A stretch of DNA of 64,000 nucleotides from Thauera butanivorans NBRC 103042. GTDB lineage: Bacteria; Pseudomonadota; Gammaproteobacteria; Burkholderiales; Rhodocyclaceae. The notes below the pieces were generated by a model, which was not told the DNA's origin, made no database searches, and saw nothing but the letters and a program-made list of their open reading frames with translations. Of this stretch, positions 43,801 through 52,831 are shown in pieces. The first letter of the stretch is position 1. Each line of letters begins with the position of its first letter. The stretch spans positions 1 to 64,000 of the forward strand of contig NZ_BCUG01000009.1 in assembly GCF_001591165.1 (NCBI RefSeq), written 5' to 3'. The translations under genes and the position numbers were made by a program.

Positions 43801-44064
43801 CCCGGCGAGATGGGGGACGCGCTCCGTCCAGTCGAGGCATTGCCGCGCGAGACCGCGCCGGGTTGGCTTGATGGAGCGGACATCCATGCCGATGCTGTCG
43901 AACCATTCGGTTCCGGCAGCGGTCACGACGAACTGCTTGTCGTCCGATGGCCGGATGTAGTCGCGATCCTGCAAGGCGCGTGTCACCTCCACGCCGACCT
44001 GTCCGGCCAGATGGTCGTAGCAGCGACGGCAGAAACGCAGATGCTGATGCTGTGGGCTGGCCAT
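43801..44064 (-). pseudogene. fragment of an ArsR-type winged-helix regulator
   Basis: About 88 residues: HLRFCRRCYDHLAGQVGVEVT, FVVTAAGTEWFDSIGMDV, then GLARQCLDWTERVPHLAG. This is the C-terminal half of a known ArsR-like regulator type with a CYDHLAG motif. The N-terminal HTH is absent (the fragment begins seven bases after the murU stop), and the final residues are lost where the truncated barrel gene begins. It is broken at both ends and so not functional. Confidence 0.7.
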
Positions 44065-44071
44065 GCTTTAT

Positions 44072-44788
44072 TCAGGCTGGCCTGGCCCGCAGGCTGCGAT
44101 CGAGCGCCGCGAGCTGGGCGGGGGTGCCGACGTTTTCCCAGTGGCCGTCGTGGCGTTCGCCGGTGGCGTGGCCGGCGGTGATGGCGCCGCGGTAGTAGGG
44201 GGTCATCGCCACTTTTTCGCCGCGGGCGATGGCGCTGAACAGGCGGGTGTCGTAGAGGCCGATGTTGCCGAAGGTGAGGCGTTCGCCGCCGTCCAGCAAC
44301 AGCCGGCCGTCGTCGTCGAGGGCGAAGTCGCCGGACGGGTGAAAGGGCGGGTTGGGCACCATGACGAGGTGCATGCGCGGCTCGGCGCTGCCAGCCATCG
44401 CGGCGGCGCGCGGCAGCAGGCGGCGGTAGTCGTAGTCGGTGTGGATGTCGCCGGAGACGGCGAGGAAGATGTCGCCGGCTTCGTTTGCAGGGTCGGCGAC
44501 GAGCAGCGGCAGGGCCTGGGCGATGCCGCCGGCGGTTTCCAGCGCGGTCGTTTCCGCCGAGTAGCGCAGGCGCACGCCGTAGCGGCTGCCGTCGCCCAAT
44601 GCCGCCTCGATCCGGTCGCCGAGCCAGGCATGGTTGATGACGATGTCGCCGATGCCGGCGCGCGCGAGTGCTTCGATCTGCCACACGACCAGCGACTTGC
44701 CGCCGGCTTCGAGCAAGGGTTTCGGGCAGTGGTCGGTCAGCGGCCGCATGCGTTCGCCGCGGCCGGCGGCGAAGATCATCGCTTTCAT
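44072..44788 (-). CDS. murU: N-acetylmuramate-1-phosphate uridylyltransferase
   Basis: 238 residues. The nucleotidyltransferase motif is AAGRGERMRPLTDHCPKPLL, with GDIHTDYDY for metal binding. It makes UDP-MurNAc from MurNAc-1-phosphate in peptidoglycan recycling that bypasses de novo synthesis and gives intrinsic fosfomycin tolerance in Pseudomonas. It begins one base after the amgK stop, its partner kinase. Confidence 0.93.
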   Translation of the reverse strand: MKAMIFAAGRGERMRPLTDHCPKPLLEAGGKSLVVWQIEALARAGIGDIVINHAWLGDRIEAALGDGSRYGVRLRYSAETTALETAGGIAQALPLLVADPANEAGDIFLAVSGDIHTDYDYRRLLPRAAAMAGSAEPRMHLVMVPNPPFHPSGDFALDDDGRLLLDGGERLTFGNIGLYDTRLFSAIARGEKVAMTPYYRGAITAGHATGERHDGHWENVGTPAQLAALDRSLRARPA

Positions 44789-44789
44789 T

Positions 44790-45839
44790 TCAGAAGGTGT
44801 AGCCGACCTGCGTTTCCTCGGGCTCGAGGCGGTCGAGCAGCTTCAGCAGCGGGCCGAGGTCGCGCCAGCGCTTGCAGGCGCGGCGCAGGTAGTCCATCAC
44901 CAGCGGCATGTCGGCCAGGTAGCCGTCCTTGCCGTCGCGGTGGCAGAGGCGGGCGAAGATGCCCAGCACCTTCAGGTGGCGCTGCACGCCCATCCATTCG
45001 AAGTCGCGGTGGAAATCGGCGAATTCCTCACGCACCGGCAGGCCGATTTTTCTCGCTGCTTCCCAGTAGCGGATCAGCAGGTCGAGGACGAATTCCTCGT
45101 CCCAGCGGATGTAGGCGTCCTTGAACAGCGAGACGAGATCGTAGCTGATCGGGCCGTAGACCGCGTCCTGGAAATCGATGATGCCGGGGTTGGCGCCGAG
45201 GCCGTCGCCGGCTTCGAGCAGCATCAGGTTGCGCGAGTGGTAGTCGCGGTGCACGAAGACCTTGGGCTCGGCCAGGTTGACCGCCAGGATGCGCTCGAAG
45301 GCGGTGTTCAGCAGCGCCGTTTCGGCCTCGCTCAGCGCGACGCCCTTGTGGCGGGTGACGTACCACTCGGGAAACAGCATCATCTCGCGCAGCAACAGGG
45401 CGCGGTCGTACTCCGGCAGCACACCGGGGCGGCTGGCGTGCTGGATGGCGGCGAGCGAGCCGAGCGCGTCGGCGTACAGATGGGCGGCGCGATGCGGGTC
45501 GGCGCCGCTGCCTGCCTTCAGCGCAGCCAGGTAAGTCGTCGAGCCGAGGTCGGACAACAGCAGGAAGCCGTGCTCGAGATCCTGCGCCAGCACCTCGGGC
45601 ACGTGCGCACCTGCGGCGCGGAACAGTTCGGCCACCTGCAGCCAGGGGCGGATGTCCTCCTTGCCGGGCGGGGCGTCCATGACGATGCGGGAAGGGCTGC
45701 CGTCGGCGAAGGTGGCGCGGAAGTAGCGGCGGAAGCTGGCGTCGGCCGAGGCCGGTGCGAGATCGAAGGACCGGCCGGGCAGGGTGGCGGCGAGCCAGGC
45801 GCGCAGTTGTTCGAGGCGTTGCAAGAGGAAGTTCTCCAC
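44790..45839 (-). CDS. amgK: N-acetylmuramate/N-acetylglucosamine anomeric kinase
   Basis: 349 residues from a GTG at 45839. Aminoglycoside-phosphotransferase fold: SADASFRRYFRATFADG, LLLSDLGSTTYL, the catalytic VFVHRDYHSRNLML and IIDFQDAVYGP. It phosphorylates MurNAc or GlcNAc at C1 and feeds MurU. Divergent from lptD with an 85-base gap. Confidence 0.93.
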   Translation of the reverse strand: MENFLLQRLEQLRAWLAATLPGRSFDLAPASADASFRRYFRATFADGSPSRIVMDAPPGKEDIRPWLQVAELFRAAGAHVPEVLAQDLEHGFLLLSDLGSTTYLAALKAGSGADPHRAAHLYADALGSLAAIQHASRPGVLPEYDRALLLREMMLFPEWYVTRHKGVALSEAETALLNTAFERILAVNLAEPKVFVHRDYHSRNLMLLEAGDGLGANPGIIDFQDAVYGPISYDLVSLFKDAYIRWDEEFVLDLLIRYWEAARKIGLPVREEFADFHRDFEWMGVQRHLKVLGIFARLCHRDGKDGYLADMPLVMDYLRRACKRWRDLGPLLKLLDRLEPEETQVGYTF

Positions 45840-45850
45840 GGGTGTTCGTG

Positions 45851-45856
45851 TACAAT
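45851..45856 (+). promoter_or_regulatory. possible -10 of lptD
   Basis: TACAAT lies in the 85-base gap between amgK and lptD, with no clear -35. A leader of about 60 bases would result. Confidence 0.3.
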
Positions 45857-45924
45857 TCGCAAGTTTATCAACACGGTCGTGCGACAGGGGATCGCCCTGC
45901 GAACGATGGAAAGCGTTTGCCTTC

Positions 45925-48471
45925 ATGCCCCTGAATACGCGCATGCGTCTGATCCCCTTCCTGCTGTGCTGGCTGTCCGGCACGGCGCTCGCGGCCGGCC
46001 TGCCGCCGCTGGTGGTGTCGCCCGACCTGGTGCGAACCCCGGAACCCGCTGCCGGTGCCGCCACCGGTGCGGCGCCGAAGAAGCCGGTCGATGCCCCTGC
46101 TGCCGCAGCTTCCCGGCCCGTTGCGCCGCCGGCCGTCCAGCCTGGTTCCGCCGCACAGGCGGGCGGAGGGCGTGTTTCCTCCACGCTGCAGCCGGCCCCT
46201 GCCGGCACCGCAGAGCCCTCACCGGCGGCGCAGCGCCGGGCCGCGGCCGAAGAGGCAAGCGAAGGGGCCGCGGCGCTGCCGGCGGGCAGCACTTCGGTGA
46301 AGGCGCTGAGGATTCTCGGTGCGCGCAGCATCGAGCTGGTCGCCGATGGCGATGCCGAGCTGCAGCGCGACGACATGATCCTGACCGCCGACCGCGTCAC
46401 CTATCGCGAGCCGATCGACGAGGCCGTGGCCGAAGGCAACGTCGAGTTGCGCCAGGGCGATGACACCATCGCCGGCCCGAAGGCGACGATGGTGATCGGC
46501 GACAGCACCGGCAGCTTCGAGTCGCCGGTCTACCGGATTTCGCGCCAGCGCCAGCCCAGCTTCACCGGCGAGGCGCCGCGCACCGTGTCGGGCAGCGGCG
46601 AGGCCGACCTGCTGCGGCTCGAAGGCGAGAACCAGTACCACCTGCAGAACGCGACCTGGTCGACCTGCGAGGCCCGAGATCCCGACTGGTTCATCCGTGC
46701 GCGCGAGCTCGACCTGGACTACGACCGCGAGGTCGGCACCGCGCGCGACGCGTCGATCGTGTTCAAGGACGTGCCCATCTTCTGGATGCCGTGGGCGGAG
46801 TTTCCGCTCACCGCCCGCCGCCAGTCCGGCCTGCTGCCGCCGACGTTCGGTTCGTCGAACAAGACCGGCGTGGATCTCGCGCTGCCGTATTACTGGAACA
46901 TCGCGCCCAACTACGATGCCACGATCACGCCGCGCTTCATGAGCCGGCGCGGCGTCCAGTTCGGCGGCGAACTCCGCTATCTGGGCGAAAGCTACCGGGG
47001 CGAGTCGCGCGTCGAATGGATGCCGAAGGACCGGCTGACGGGCGAGGATCGCACCCTGGCGTCCATCCAGCACCAGCAGCGGATCACGTCGAGCCTGTAC
47101 GGCTCGCTCGATTTCAACTCGGTGTCGGACGATCGCTACTTCGAGGATCTGTCGTCCCGTATCGGCGTCGCCTCGCGGATCAACCTGCTGCGGCAGGGGC
47201 AACTCACCTACCGGGGCTCGAACTGGTGGAGCGCGTTCGTTCGCGCGCAGAGCTACCAGACCCTGAACCCGGACGAGGAATCGAGGAACGTCTCGCCCTA
47301 TCGCCGTCTGCCGCAGGTCCTGGTGGAGGGCCGGCGTCCCGATCTGCCGGGCGGGCTGACCGGGGCCCTCACCACCGAATTCGTCAGGTTCGAGCACCCC
47401 GATGCCGACAAGAACAAGGACGAAGGCACGCGTTTCGTCGCCTATCCGCAGCTTTCGCTGCCCCTGGCCGGCGCGGCATGGTTCGTGACGCCGAAGGCGG
47501 GCCTGCACTACACCAGCTACGACCTCGACCGTTCGCCGCTGCCGCAGAACGCCACCAAGCCGAATTCGATCACGCGTTCGGTGCCGATCTTCTCGGTGGA
47601 CTCCGGGCTGTTCTTCGAACGCGAGACGACGATCTTCGGCGGCAGCTATCTGCAGACGCTGGAGCCGCGCCTGTACTACCTGAGGGTGCCGTCGCGGGAC
47701 CAGCAGGACATCCCGAATTTCGACAGCAGCCGTTTCGACGTCGGCTTCGCGCAGATGTTCTCCGAGAACCGCTACTCGGGCAGCGACCGGATCGGCGACG
47801 CCAACGACCTCACCGCCGCGCTGACGACGCGCTTCATCGATGCCGAGACCGGCGTCGAGCGCCTGCGCGCGATGGTCGGCCAGCGCTATTACTTCTCCGA
47901 CCAGGACGTCTACCTGTTCAATCGGGACGAATTGCGCGACGCCGGCCGCGGCACCGAAATCCTGCTCGGCCTGGGGGGGCGCCTGTCCCGCGAGTTCTCG
48001 CTGAACTCCTACCTGCAGTACAACACCGAGACCAGCCGCACCGAACGGGCGAACTTCAACCTGCGCTACCAGCCCGACTACGCCAAGGTGCTGAACTTCA
48101 GCTATCGCTACGCGCCCGAACTGCGCATCGCCGAAAACCTGGTCGGCCTCGAGGACATCGACGTGTCGGGCCAGTGGCCGCTGGGCGGCGGCTGGTACGG
48201 CGTCGGCCGCGTCACCCATTCGCTGCTCGACAACCGCATCACCGAAGCGATCGGCGGCCTCGAATACAACGGCGGCTGCTGGGTGTTGCGCGTCGCGGTG
48301 CACCGCTTCGCGCTCGAGCGCGACGACGTTTCGAAAGCCATCTACGTGCAGCTCGAACTGAACGACCTGGCCGGCATCGGCTCCAATCCGCTCAACCTGC
48401 TGACGCGCAGCGTGCCCGGCTATGGCAAGATCAACGATTCTTCGGCCGACCGCGTGTTCGGCATGGATTGA
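45925..48471 (+). CDS. lptD: LPS-assembly protein LptD
   Basis: 848 residues from the ATG at 45925 (45943 is an alternative). The signal peptide ends near ALAAG. A long Pro/Ala-rich linker (about 30-115) precedes the LptA-like domain (about 125-300, ADRVTYREPIDEAVAEGNVEL, ATWSTCEARDPDW). A large beta-barrel follows and ends before FGMD. It inserts LPS in the outer leaflet with LptE. The mature protein has only two cysteines, C248 and C785, so the disulfide pattern is simpler than the four-Cys E. coli form. Confidence 0.95.
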   Translation: MPLNTRMRLIPFLLCWLSGTALAAGLPPLVVSPDLVRTPEPAAGAATGAAPKKPVDAPAAAASRPVAPPAVQPGSAAQAGGGRVSSTLQPAPAGTAEPSPAAQRRAAAEEASEGAAALPAGSTSVKALRILGARSIELVADGDAELQRDDMILTADRVTYREPIDEAVAEGNVELRQGDDTIAGPKATMVIGDSTGSFESPVYRISRQRQPSFTGEAPRTVSGSGEADLLRLEGENQYHLQNATWSTCEARDPDWFIRARELDLDYDREVGTARDASIVFKDVPIFWMPWAEFPLTARRQSGLLPPTFGSSNKTGVDLALPYYWNIAPNYDATITPRFMSRRGVQFGGELRYLGESYRGESRVEWMPKDRLTGEDRTLASIQHQQRITSSLYGSLDFNSVSDDRYFEDLSSRIGVASRINLLRQGQLTYRGSNWWSAFVRAQSYQTLNPDEESRNVSPYRRLPQVLVEGRRPDLPGGLTGALTTEFVRFEHPDADKNKDEGTRFVAYPQLSLPLAGAAWFVTPKAGLHYTSYDLDRSPLPQNATKPNSITRSVPIFSVDSGLFFERETTIFGGSYLQTLEPRLYYLRVPSRDQQDIPNFDSSRFDVGFAQMFSENRYSGSDRIGDANDLTAALTTRFIDAETGVERLRAMVGQRYYFSDQDVYLFNRDELRDAGRGTEILLGLGGRLSREFSLNSYLQYNTETSRTERANFNLRYQPDYAKVLNFSYRYAPELRIAENLVGLEDIDVSGQWPLGGGWYGVGRVTHSLLDNRITEAIGGLEYNGGCWVLRVAVHRFALERDDVSKAIYVQLELNDLAGIGSNPLNLLTRSVPGYGKINDSSADRVFGMD

Positions 48472-48496
48472 AACCCCGCGAGCAACCCATCAGATA

Positions 48497-49819
48497 ATGA
48501 TCATGAATCGTCCCCTGTCCCGTTCCCGTTCGCTGCTCGCCGTCGGCATCGCCAGCCTGGTCCTGAGTTTTCCGCTGCACGCCGCGCCGCAGGCGGTGGC
48601 GGTCGATCGCATCGTCGCCGTCGTCAATGACGAAGTGATCACGGCGCTGCAGCTGCGCGCGCGCGTCGATCAGGTCGTGCGCCAGCTCCAGCGCCAGGGC
48701 GTCGAACTGCCGCCCCGGGAGGTGCTGGAGCAGCAGCTGCTGGAGCGCCTGATCATCGAGCGCGCGCAGCTGCAGCTGGCGCGCGAGACTTCGCTGCGGG
48801 TGGATGACGCCATGCTGGAGCGCGCGATCGAGCGCATCGCCGCGAACAACCAGCTGAGCATCGACCAGCTGCGCGAGACGCTGGAGCAGGACGGCGTGTC
48901 GTGGTCGCGTTTCCGCGACGAGATCCGCACCGAGATTCTGCTGACCCGGCTGCGCGAGCGTGAAGTGGAAAGCAGGGTCGTCGTCACCGACGCCGAAATC
49001 GACAACTTCCTCGCCAGCAATCCGGATGCTTTTTCGGGCGAGGAGTTCGAGGTCGCGCACATCCTGCTGCGGGCGCCCGAACAGGCTTCGCCGGAGCAGA
49101 TCGAGGCGCTGCGCGGGCGTGCCGAAAGCGTGATGGCCCGTCTGCGCTCGGGCGAGGATTTCGCCCGCGTCGCGGCCGAAGTGTCGGACGCCCCCGATGG
49201 CCTGTCGGGCGGCAGCCTGGGCTGGCGTCCGCTCGACCGCCTGCCGGCGCTGTTCGCCGACGTGGTGCGTGATATGCGCCCTGGCGAGACCTCGCCCATC
49301 CTGCGCAGCGCCTCGGGCCTGCACATCGTGCGCCTGGTCGATCGCCGCGGCGGCGGCGACACCGCCGTGGCCCAGATGGAACAGACACGCGCCCGCCACA
49401 TCCTGATCAAGACTTCGGAAGTGCTGTCCGACGCCGATGCCGAGGCGCGCCTGATGGGCATCCGCGAACGCGTCGTCAATGGCGCCGATTTCGCCGAGCT
49501 GGCCAGGGCCAACTCGGCGGACCTGTCCGCGGCCAAGGGCGGCGATCTCGGCTGGCTCAACCCGGGCGACACCGTGCCCGAATTCGAACGCGCGATGGAC
49601 GCGCTGCAGCCGGGCGAAGTCAGCATGCCGGTGGAGTCGCCGTTCGGCTGGCATCTGATCCAGGTCGTCGAGCGCCGCGTGCAGGACGTCACCGACGAAC
49701 GCAAGCGCAATGCCGCCCGCGCCGCGCTGCGCGAACGCAAGGCCGACGAGGCCTACGAGGACTGGCTGCGCCAGTTGCGCGACAGCACCTACGTCGATCT
49801 GCGCCTGGACCGCGAGTGA
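48497..49819 (+). CDS. surA: periplasmic chaperone and peptidyl-prolyl isomerase SurA
   Basis: 440 residues. A signal peptide (about 1-30) ends near PLHAAPQ. The SurA N-terminal domain follows (VDRIVAVVNDEVITALQLRARV), then two parvulin domains (about 172-275 and 285-385; EVAHILLRAP and RARHILIKTS), and a C-terminal helix. It delivers outer-membrane proteins, including LptD, to the BAM complex. ATG at 48497 or 48503. Its end overlaps pdxA by four bases. Confidence 0.96.
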   Translation: MIMNRPLSRSRSLLAVGIASLVLSFPLHAAPQAVAVDRIVAVVNDEVITALQLRARVDQVVRQLQRQGVELPPREVLEQQLLERLIIERAQLQLARETSLRVDDAMLERAIERIAANNQLSIDQLRETLEQDGVSWSRFRDEIRTEILLTRLREREVESRVVVTDAEIDNFLASNPDAFSGEEFEVAHILLRAPEQASPEQIEALRGRAESVMARLRSGEDFARVAAEVSDAPDGLSGGSLGWRPLDRLPALFADVVRDMRPGETSPILRSASGLHIVRLVDRRGGGDTAVAQMEQTRARHILIKTSEVLSDADAEARLMGIRERVVNGADFAELARANSADLSAAKGGDLGWLNPGDTVPEFERAMDALQPGEVSMPVESPFGWHLIQVVERRVQDVTDERKRNAARAALRERKADEAYEDWLRQLRDSTYVDLRLDRE

Positions 49820-50844
49820 GCGCTGCCGGGGCTTCCAGGCCGTTCGTCGCCATCACCAGCGGCGAGCCGGCCGGCATCGGACCGGAACTGTGTGCCCGCC
49901 TGGCCGAGCGCCAATGGCCGCTCCGGCCGGTCGTGCTCGGCGACCTCGACCTGCTGCGCGAGCGTGCGGGCGCCTTCGGCAGTGCGGCTGCGTTCCGGCC
50001 CTGGCAGCCCGGCATGCAGTCGGATGTGCCGGAAGGGACCATCGACGTGCTGCATGTGCCGCTCGCCCGGACGGCCGTTCCCGGTGTGCTCGATGCGGCC
50101 AATGGCGCCTACGTGCTCGGCCTGCTCGACCGCGCGATCGCTGGCTGCGTCAGCGGCGAGTTCGCCGCGATGGTCACCGCGCCGGTGCATAAGGGCGTCA
50201 TCTGCGAGAGCCTGGGTGCGGCCGACGCGCTGCCTTTCAGCGGCCATACCGAATACCTGGCCGAGCACACCAAGACGCCGCGGGTGGTGATGATGCTGGT
50301 CGGCGGCGGTCTGCGCGTCGCGCTCGTCACCACCCATCTGCCGCTGGCCCGGGTGCCGGCGGCGATCACCCCACAGGCGCTGGAGGAAACGCTGCGCATC
50401 CTGCACGCCGACCTGGTGCGCCACTTCGGCCTTGCCGCGCCGCGCATCCTCGTCGCCGGCCTCAACCCGCATGCAGGCGAGGGCGGGCACATGGGACGCG
50501 AGGAAATCGACGTCATCGAGCCGGTGCTGGCGCGGCTGCGCGCCGAAGGCATGCAACTCGTCGGCCCGTTGCCGGCGGATACGCTGTTCGTGCCGCACAC
50601 GCTGGCGCAGGGCGACGCGGTGCTGGCGATGTACCACGACCAGGGGCTGCCGGTGCTCAAGCATGCGAGCTTCGGCGGCGGCGTCAATGTCACGCTCGGC
50701 CTGCCGATCATCCGCACCTCGGTCGACCACGGCACCGCGCTCGACCTTGCCGGCAGCGGCCGGGCCGACCCCGGCAGCCTGTTCGCCGCGCTGGAGCTGG
50801 CGGCGACGATGGTCGCGGCCCGCGCAGCCCATGCTGCAGCCTGA
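49816..50844 (+). CDS. pdxA: 4-hydroxythreonine-4-phosphate dehydrogenase
   Basis: 342 residues with a GTG start overlapping surA. It acts in pyridoxal phosphate synthesis. [18 protein letters not shown] at the start, the metal-binding [20 protein letters not shown] and [20 protein letters not shown] are diagnostic. The surA-pdxA-rsmA order is conserved in proteobacteria. Confidence 0.96.
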   Translation: MSAAGASRPFVAITSGEPAGIGPELCARLAERQWPLRPVVLGDLDLLRERAGAFGSAAAFRPWQPGMQSDVPEGTIDVLHVPLARTAVPGVLDAANGAYVLGLLDRAIAGCVSGEFAAMVTAPVHKGVICESLGAADALPFSGHTEYLAEHTKTPRVVMMLVGGGLRVALVTTHLPLARVPAAITPQALEETLRILHADLVRHFGLAAPRILVAGLNPHAGEGGHMGREEIDVIEPVLARLRAEGMQLVGPLPADTLFVPHTLAQGDAVLAMYHDQGLPVLKHASFGGGVNVTLGLPIIRTSVDHGTALDLAGSGRADPGSLFAALELAATMVAARAAHAAA

Positions 50845-50872
50845 GCACCGCCGGCGCACGACGAGGACCCCG

Positions 50873-51676
50873 ATGCAAGACCGCGAAACCGACGGCCACC
50901 GCGCACGCAAGCGCTTCGGCCAGAACTTCCTGTCCGACCCCAACATCATCCGCCGCATCATCGACGCCATCCGTCCCCAGGCGGGCGAGGCGATGGTCGA
51001 GATCGGTCCCGGCCTGGGGGCGATGACCGCGCCGCTGATCGAGCGTCTCGGCCACCTGCACGTGGTCGAGATCGACCGCGACCTGATCGCGCGCCTGCAC
51101 GAGCGCTACACGCCTGCCCAGCTCACGGTGCATGAAGGCGACGCGCTGAAGTTCGATTTCAGCAGCCTGTGCGCCGATGGCGGCCAGCCGCTGCGCGTCG
51201 TCGGCAACCTGCCCTACAACATTTCCACGCCGATCCTGTTCCACCTCGCCGGCTTCGCCGACCAGGTCAAGGACATGACTTTCATGCTGCAGAAGGAAGT
51301 GGTGATGCGCATGGTCGCCGAGCCGGGCACCGAGGAATACGGCCGCCTGTCGGTGATGCTGCAGTACCGTTTCCGCATGGGCAGAATGTTCGACGTGCCG
51401 CCCGGCGCCTTCCGCCCGGCGCCCAAGGTCATGTCCAGCATCGTGCGCATGGCGCCCCTGCCCAGGGAACAGCTCGGCGCGCAGGACGAGGCACTGCTCG
51501 GGCAGATCGTCACCGCCGCCTTCGGCCAGCGCCGCAAGACGCTGAAGAACACGCTGCGCGAGTTCATGAACGATGCCGATTTCGACGCGCTGGGCATCGA
51601 TGCCGGTCTGCGCGGCGAGAAGCTGTCGGTCGCGCAGTTCGTCGCGATCGCCAATCATTGCAGCGCGCGAGGGTGA
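50873..51676 (+). CDS. rsmA: 16S rRNA (adenine1518/1519-N6)-dimethyltransferase
   Basis: 267 residues from the ATG at 50873. [17 protein letters not shown], the SAM motif [14 protein letters not shown] and the catalytic NLPYNIST are hallmarks of KsgA/RsmA. It dimethylates two adjacent adenines in helix 45 of 16S rRNA. Last gene of the lptD-surA-pdxA-rsmA operon. A TGTCCTG/CAGGACA hairpin follows at 51686-51705. Confidence 0.96.
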   Translation: MQDRETDGHRARKRFGQNFLSDPNIIRRIIDAIRPQAGEAMVEIGPGLGAMTAPLIERLGHLHVVEIDRDLIARLHERYTPAQLTVHEGDALKFDFSSLCADGGQPLRVVGNLPYNISTPILFHLAGFADQVKDMTFMLQKEVVMRMVAEPGTEEYGRLSVMLQYRFRMGRMFDVPPGAFRPAPKVMSSIVRMAPLPREQLGAQDEALLGQIVTAAFGQRRKTLKNTLREFMNDADFDALGIDAGLRGEKLSVAQFVAIANHCSARG

Positions 51677-51746
51677 GGGAAGGCTTGTCCTGTTTTTTCA
51701 GGACAGGTGGTCTCGCAGGTGGAGCCAGTCGATCCCGGCAAAAAGC

Positions 51747-51784
51747 AAACGGCAGGATTCCAATGGTGAAGTCCCGCCGTTTTT
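51747..51784. terminator. bidirectional intrinsic terminator
   Basis: AAACGGC (51747-51753) pairs with GCCGTTT (51776-51782). T residues follow on the plus strand, and on the minus strand the stem is followed by GCTTTTTGC. It separates rsmA from the convergent DUF2892 gene. Confidence 0.7.
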
Positions 51785-51836
51785 CCTTGCTGCGGCGACC
51801 GGAGGTTTCCGGGTCGCCAAGCCGCGCTGCCTCAGC

Positions 51837-52028
51837 TCACTTCTTGCTCAGCGGGCAGGTACTGAAGCCGAGCAGCGGATAGAGCGGGCACCAGCCCATG
51901 GCACCGGTGGCCAGCGGCACGATGCCGATCCAGGCCCAGACCGGTCCGCCCATCAGGGCCCAGGCGATCAGCGCGATGCCGGCCACGATACGCAGGATCC
52001 TGTCGATACCGCCTACGTTCTTCTTCAT
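51837..52028 (-). CDS. small DUF2892 (YgaP-type) inner-membrane protein
   Basis: 63 residues from the ATG at 52028, with AAGGAGA seven bases before it. It has two hydrophobic helices: ILRIVAGIALIAWALMGGP and IGIVPLATGAMGWCPLYPLLG with conserved Cys, then STCPLSKK. DUF2892 is the membrane part of YgaP; here it stands alone without rhodanese. It is 124 bases downstream of a Crp/Fnr gene, and the palindrome at 52089-52108 lies in its promoter region. Confidence 0.9.
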   Translation of the reverse strand: MKKNVGGIDRILRIVAGIALIAWALMGGPVWAWIGIVPLATGAMGWCPLYPLLGFSTCPLSKK

Positions 52029-52088
52029 GATGTTCTCCTTGCAAGGATGGGATAGTGCTTCGATTGGAGCATGCCATTCCATTCGCGG

Positions 52089-52108
52089 TCTGTAACCACG
52101 GTTACAGA
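52089..52108. promoter_or_regulatory. Crp/Fnr-type operator palindrome
   Basis: TCTGTAACC (52089-52097) and GGTTACAGA (52100-52108) are perfect nine-base arms around AC, 60 bases upstream of the DUF2892 start and 44 bases past the Crp/Fnr gene stop. Spacing and symmetry fit a Crp/Fnr dimer. The adjacent regulator is the likely binder, controlling DUF2892. Confidence 0.6.
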
Positions 52109-52152
52109 GCGGGCTGGTCAAGGAGAAAGAGCCCGTCGGGGCCTCGGCTGCC

Positions 52153-52827
52153 TCAGGCCTTGGTCGAACCTTCTGCCGCCAGTTTGCGCAGGCCTGCCGG
52201 ATCGAGGATTTCCACCTGTTCGCGAGACAGGCGCACCAGGCCCTGGTCGGCGAAACTCTTCAGCAGGCGGCTGACGATCTCGCGTACGCTGCCGAGTTCG
52301 TCGGCCAGTTGCTGATGGGTGACGTGCAGCGTGCGGCCCTTGCCCAGCAGCAAGGCAGCCAGGCGCTGGTCGAGCTTGCGGAAAGCCACTTCCTCGATCA
52401 GCTGCATCAGGTCGGCGATGCGTTCGGCAAAAAGATGGAAGATGAAGTCGCGGAACGGGCGCTCGTTCATCATGTCGTCGAACACCGTCTTCGGCAGCAG
52501 CATCAGCAGGGTGTCGGTTTCGGTGACGCCGCGGGCGTTGTAGTCCTCGTGGCCGAGCAGGCAGGACGAGGAAATGATGCAGGTTTCGCCCGGTGCGACG
52601 CGGTACAGCGGCAGTTCGCGCCCGTTCGGCGCGCACTTGCTGACGCGCACCGAGCCTTCGACGATGAAGGGAAAGCCTTCGCAGGCCTGGCGGTCGTCGA
52701 ACAGCATGGCGCCGGCTGGAACGCGCATCCAGCGGGCGCTCCGCAGGACGCGCAGGCGCGCATCCGCGGACAGCTTGTCCAGGATGGGATAGCAGGCCGA
52801 GAGGCGATCGGTTTCGGTGGCGTCCAT
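52153..52827 (-). CDS. Crp/Fnr family transcriptional regulator
   Basis: 224 residues from the ATG at 52827; a TTG at 52839 would overlap xthA. The sensor barrel (about 20-115) contains three cysteines in CAPNG and ETCIISSSCLLGHEDY but not the N-terminal Fnr Fe-S cluster pattern. A long helix is followed by a HTH with HVTHQQLADELGSVREIVSRLLKSF, the Fnr-like recognition segment. It starts four bases after xthA. The Cys residues suggest a redox or sulfur signal, but that is inference. Confidence 0.9.
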   Translation of the reverse strand: MDATETDRLSACYPILDKLSADARLRVLRSARWMRVPAGAMLFDDRQACEGFPFIVEGSVRVSKCAPNGRELPLYRVAPGETCIISSSCLLGHEDYNARGVTETDTLLMLLPKTVFDDMMNERPFRDFIFHLFAERIADLMQLIEEVAFRKLDQRLAALLLGKGRTLHVTHQQLADELGSVREIVSRLLKSFADQGLVRLSREQVEILDPAGLRKLAAEGSTKA

Positions 52828-52831
52828 GGTC

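Noticed and set aside
43134-43883. The full 249-residue open frame as an intact outer-membrane protein
   Set aside because: Its first 35 residues read across a regulator fragment in another frame and lack a signal peptide.
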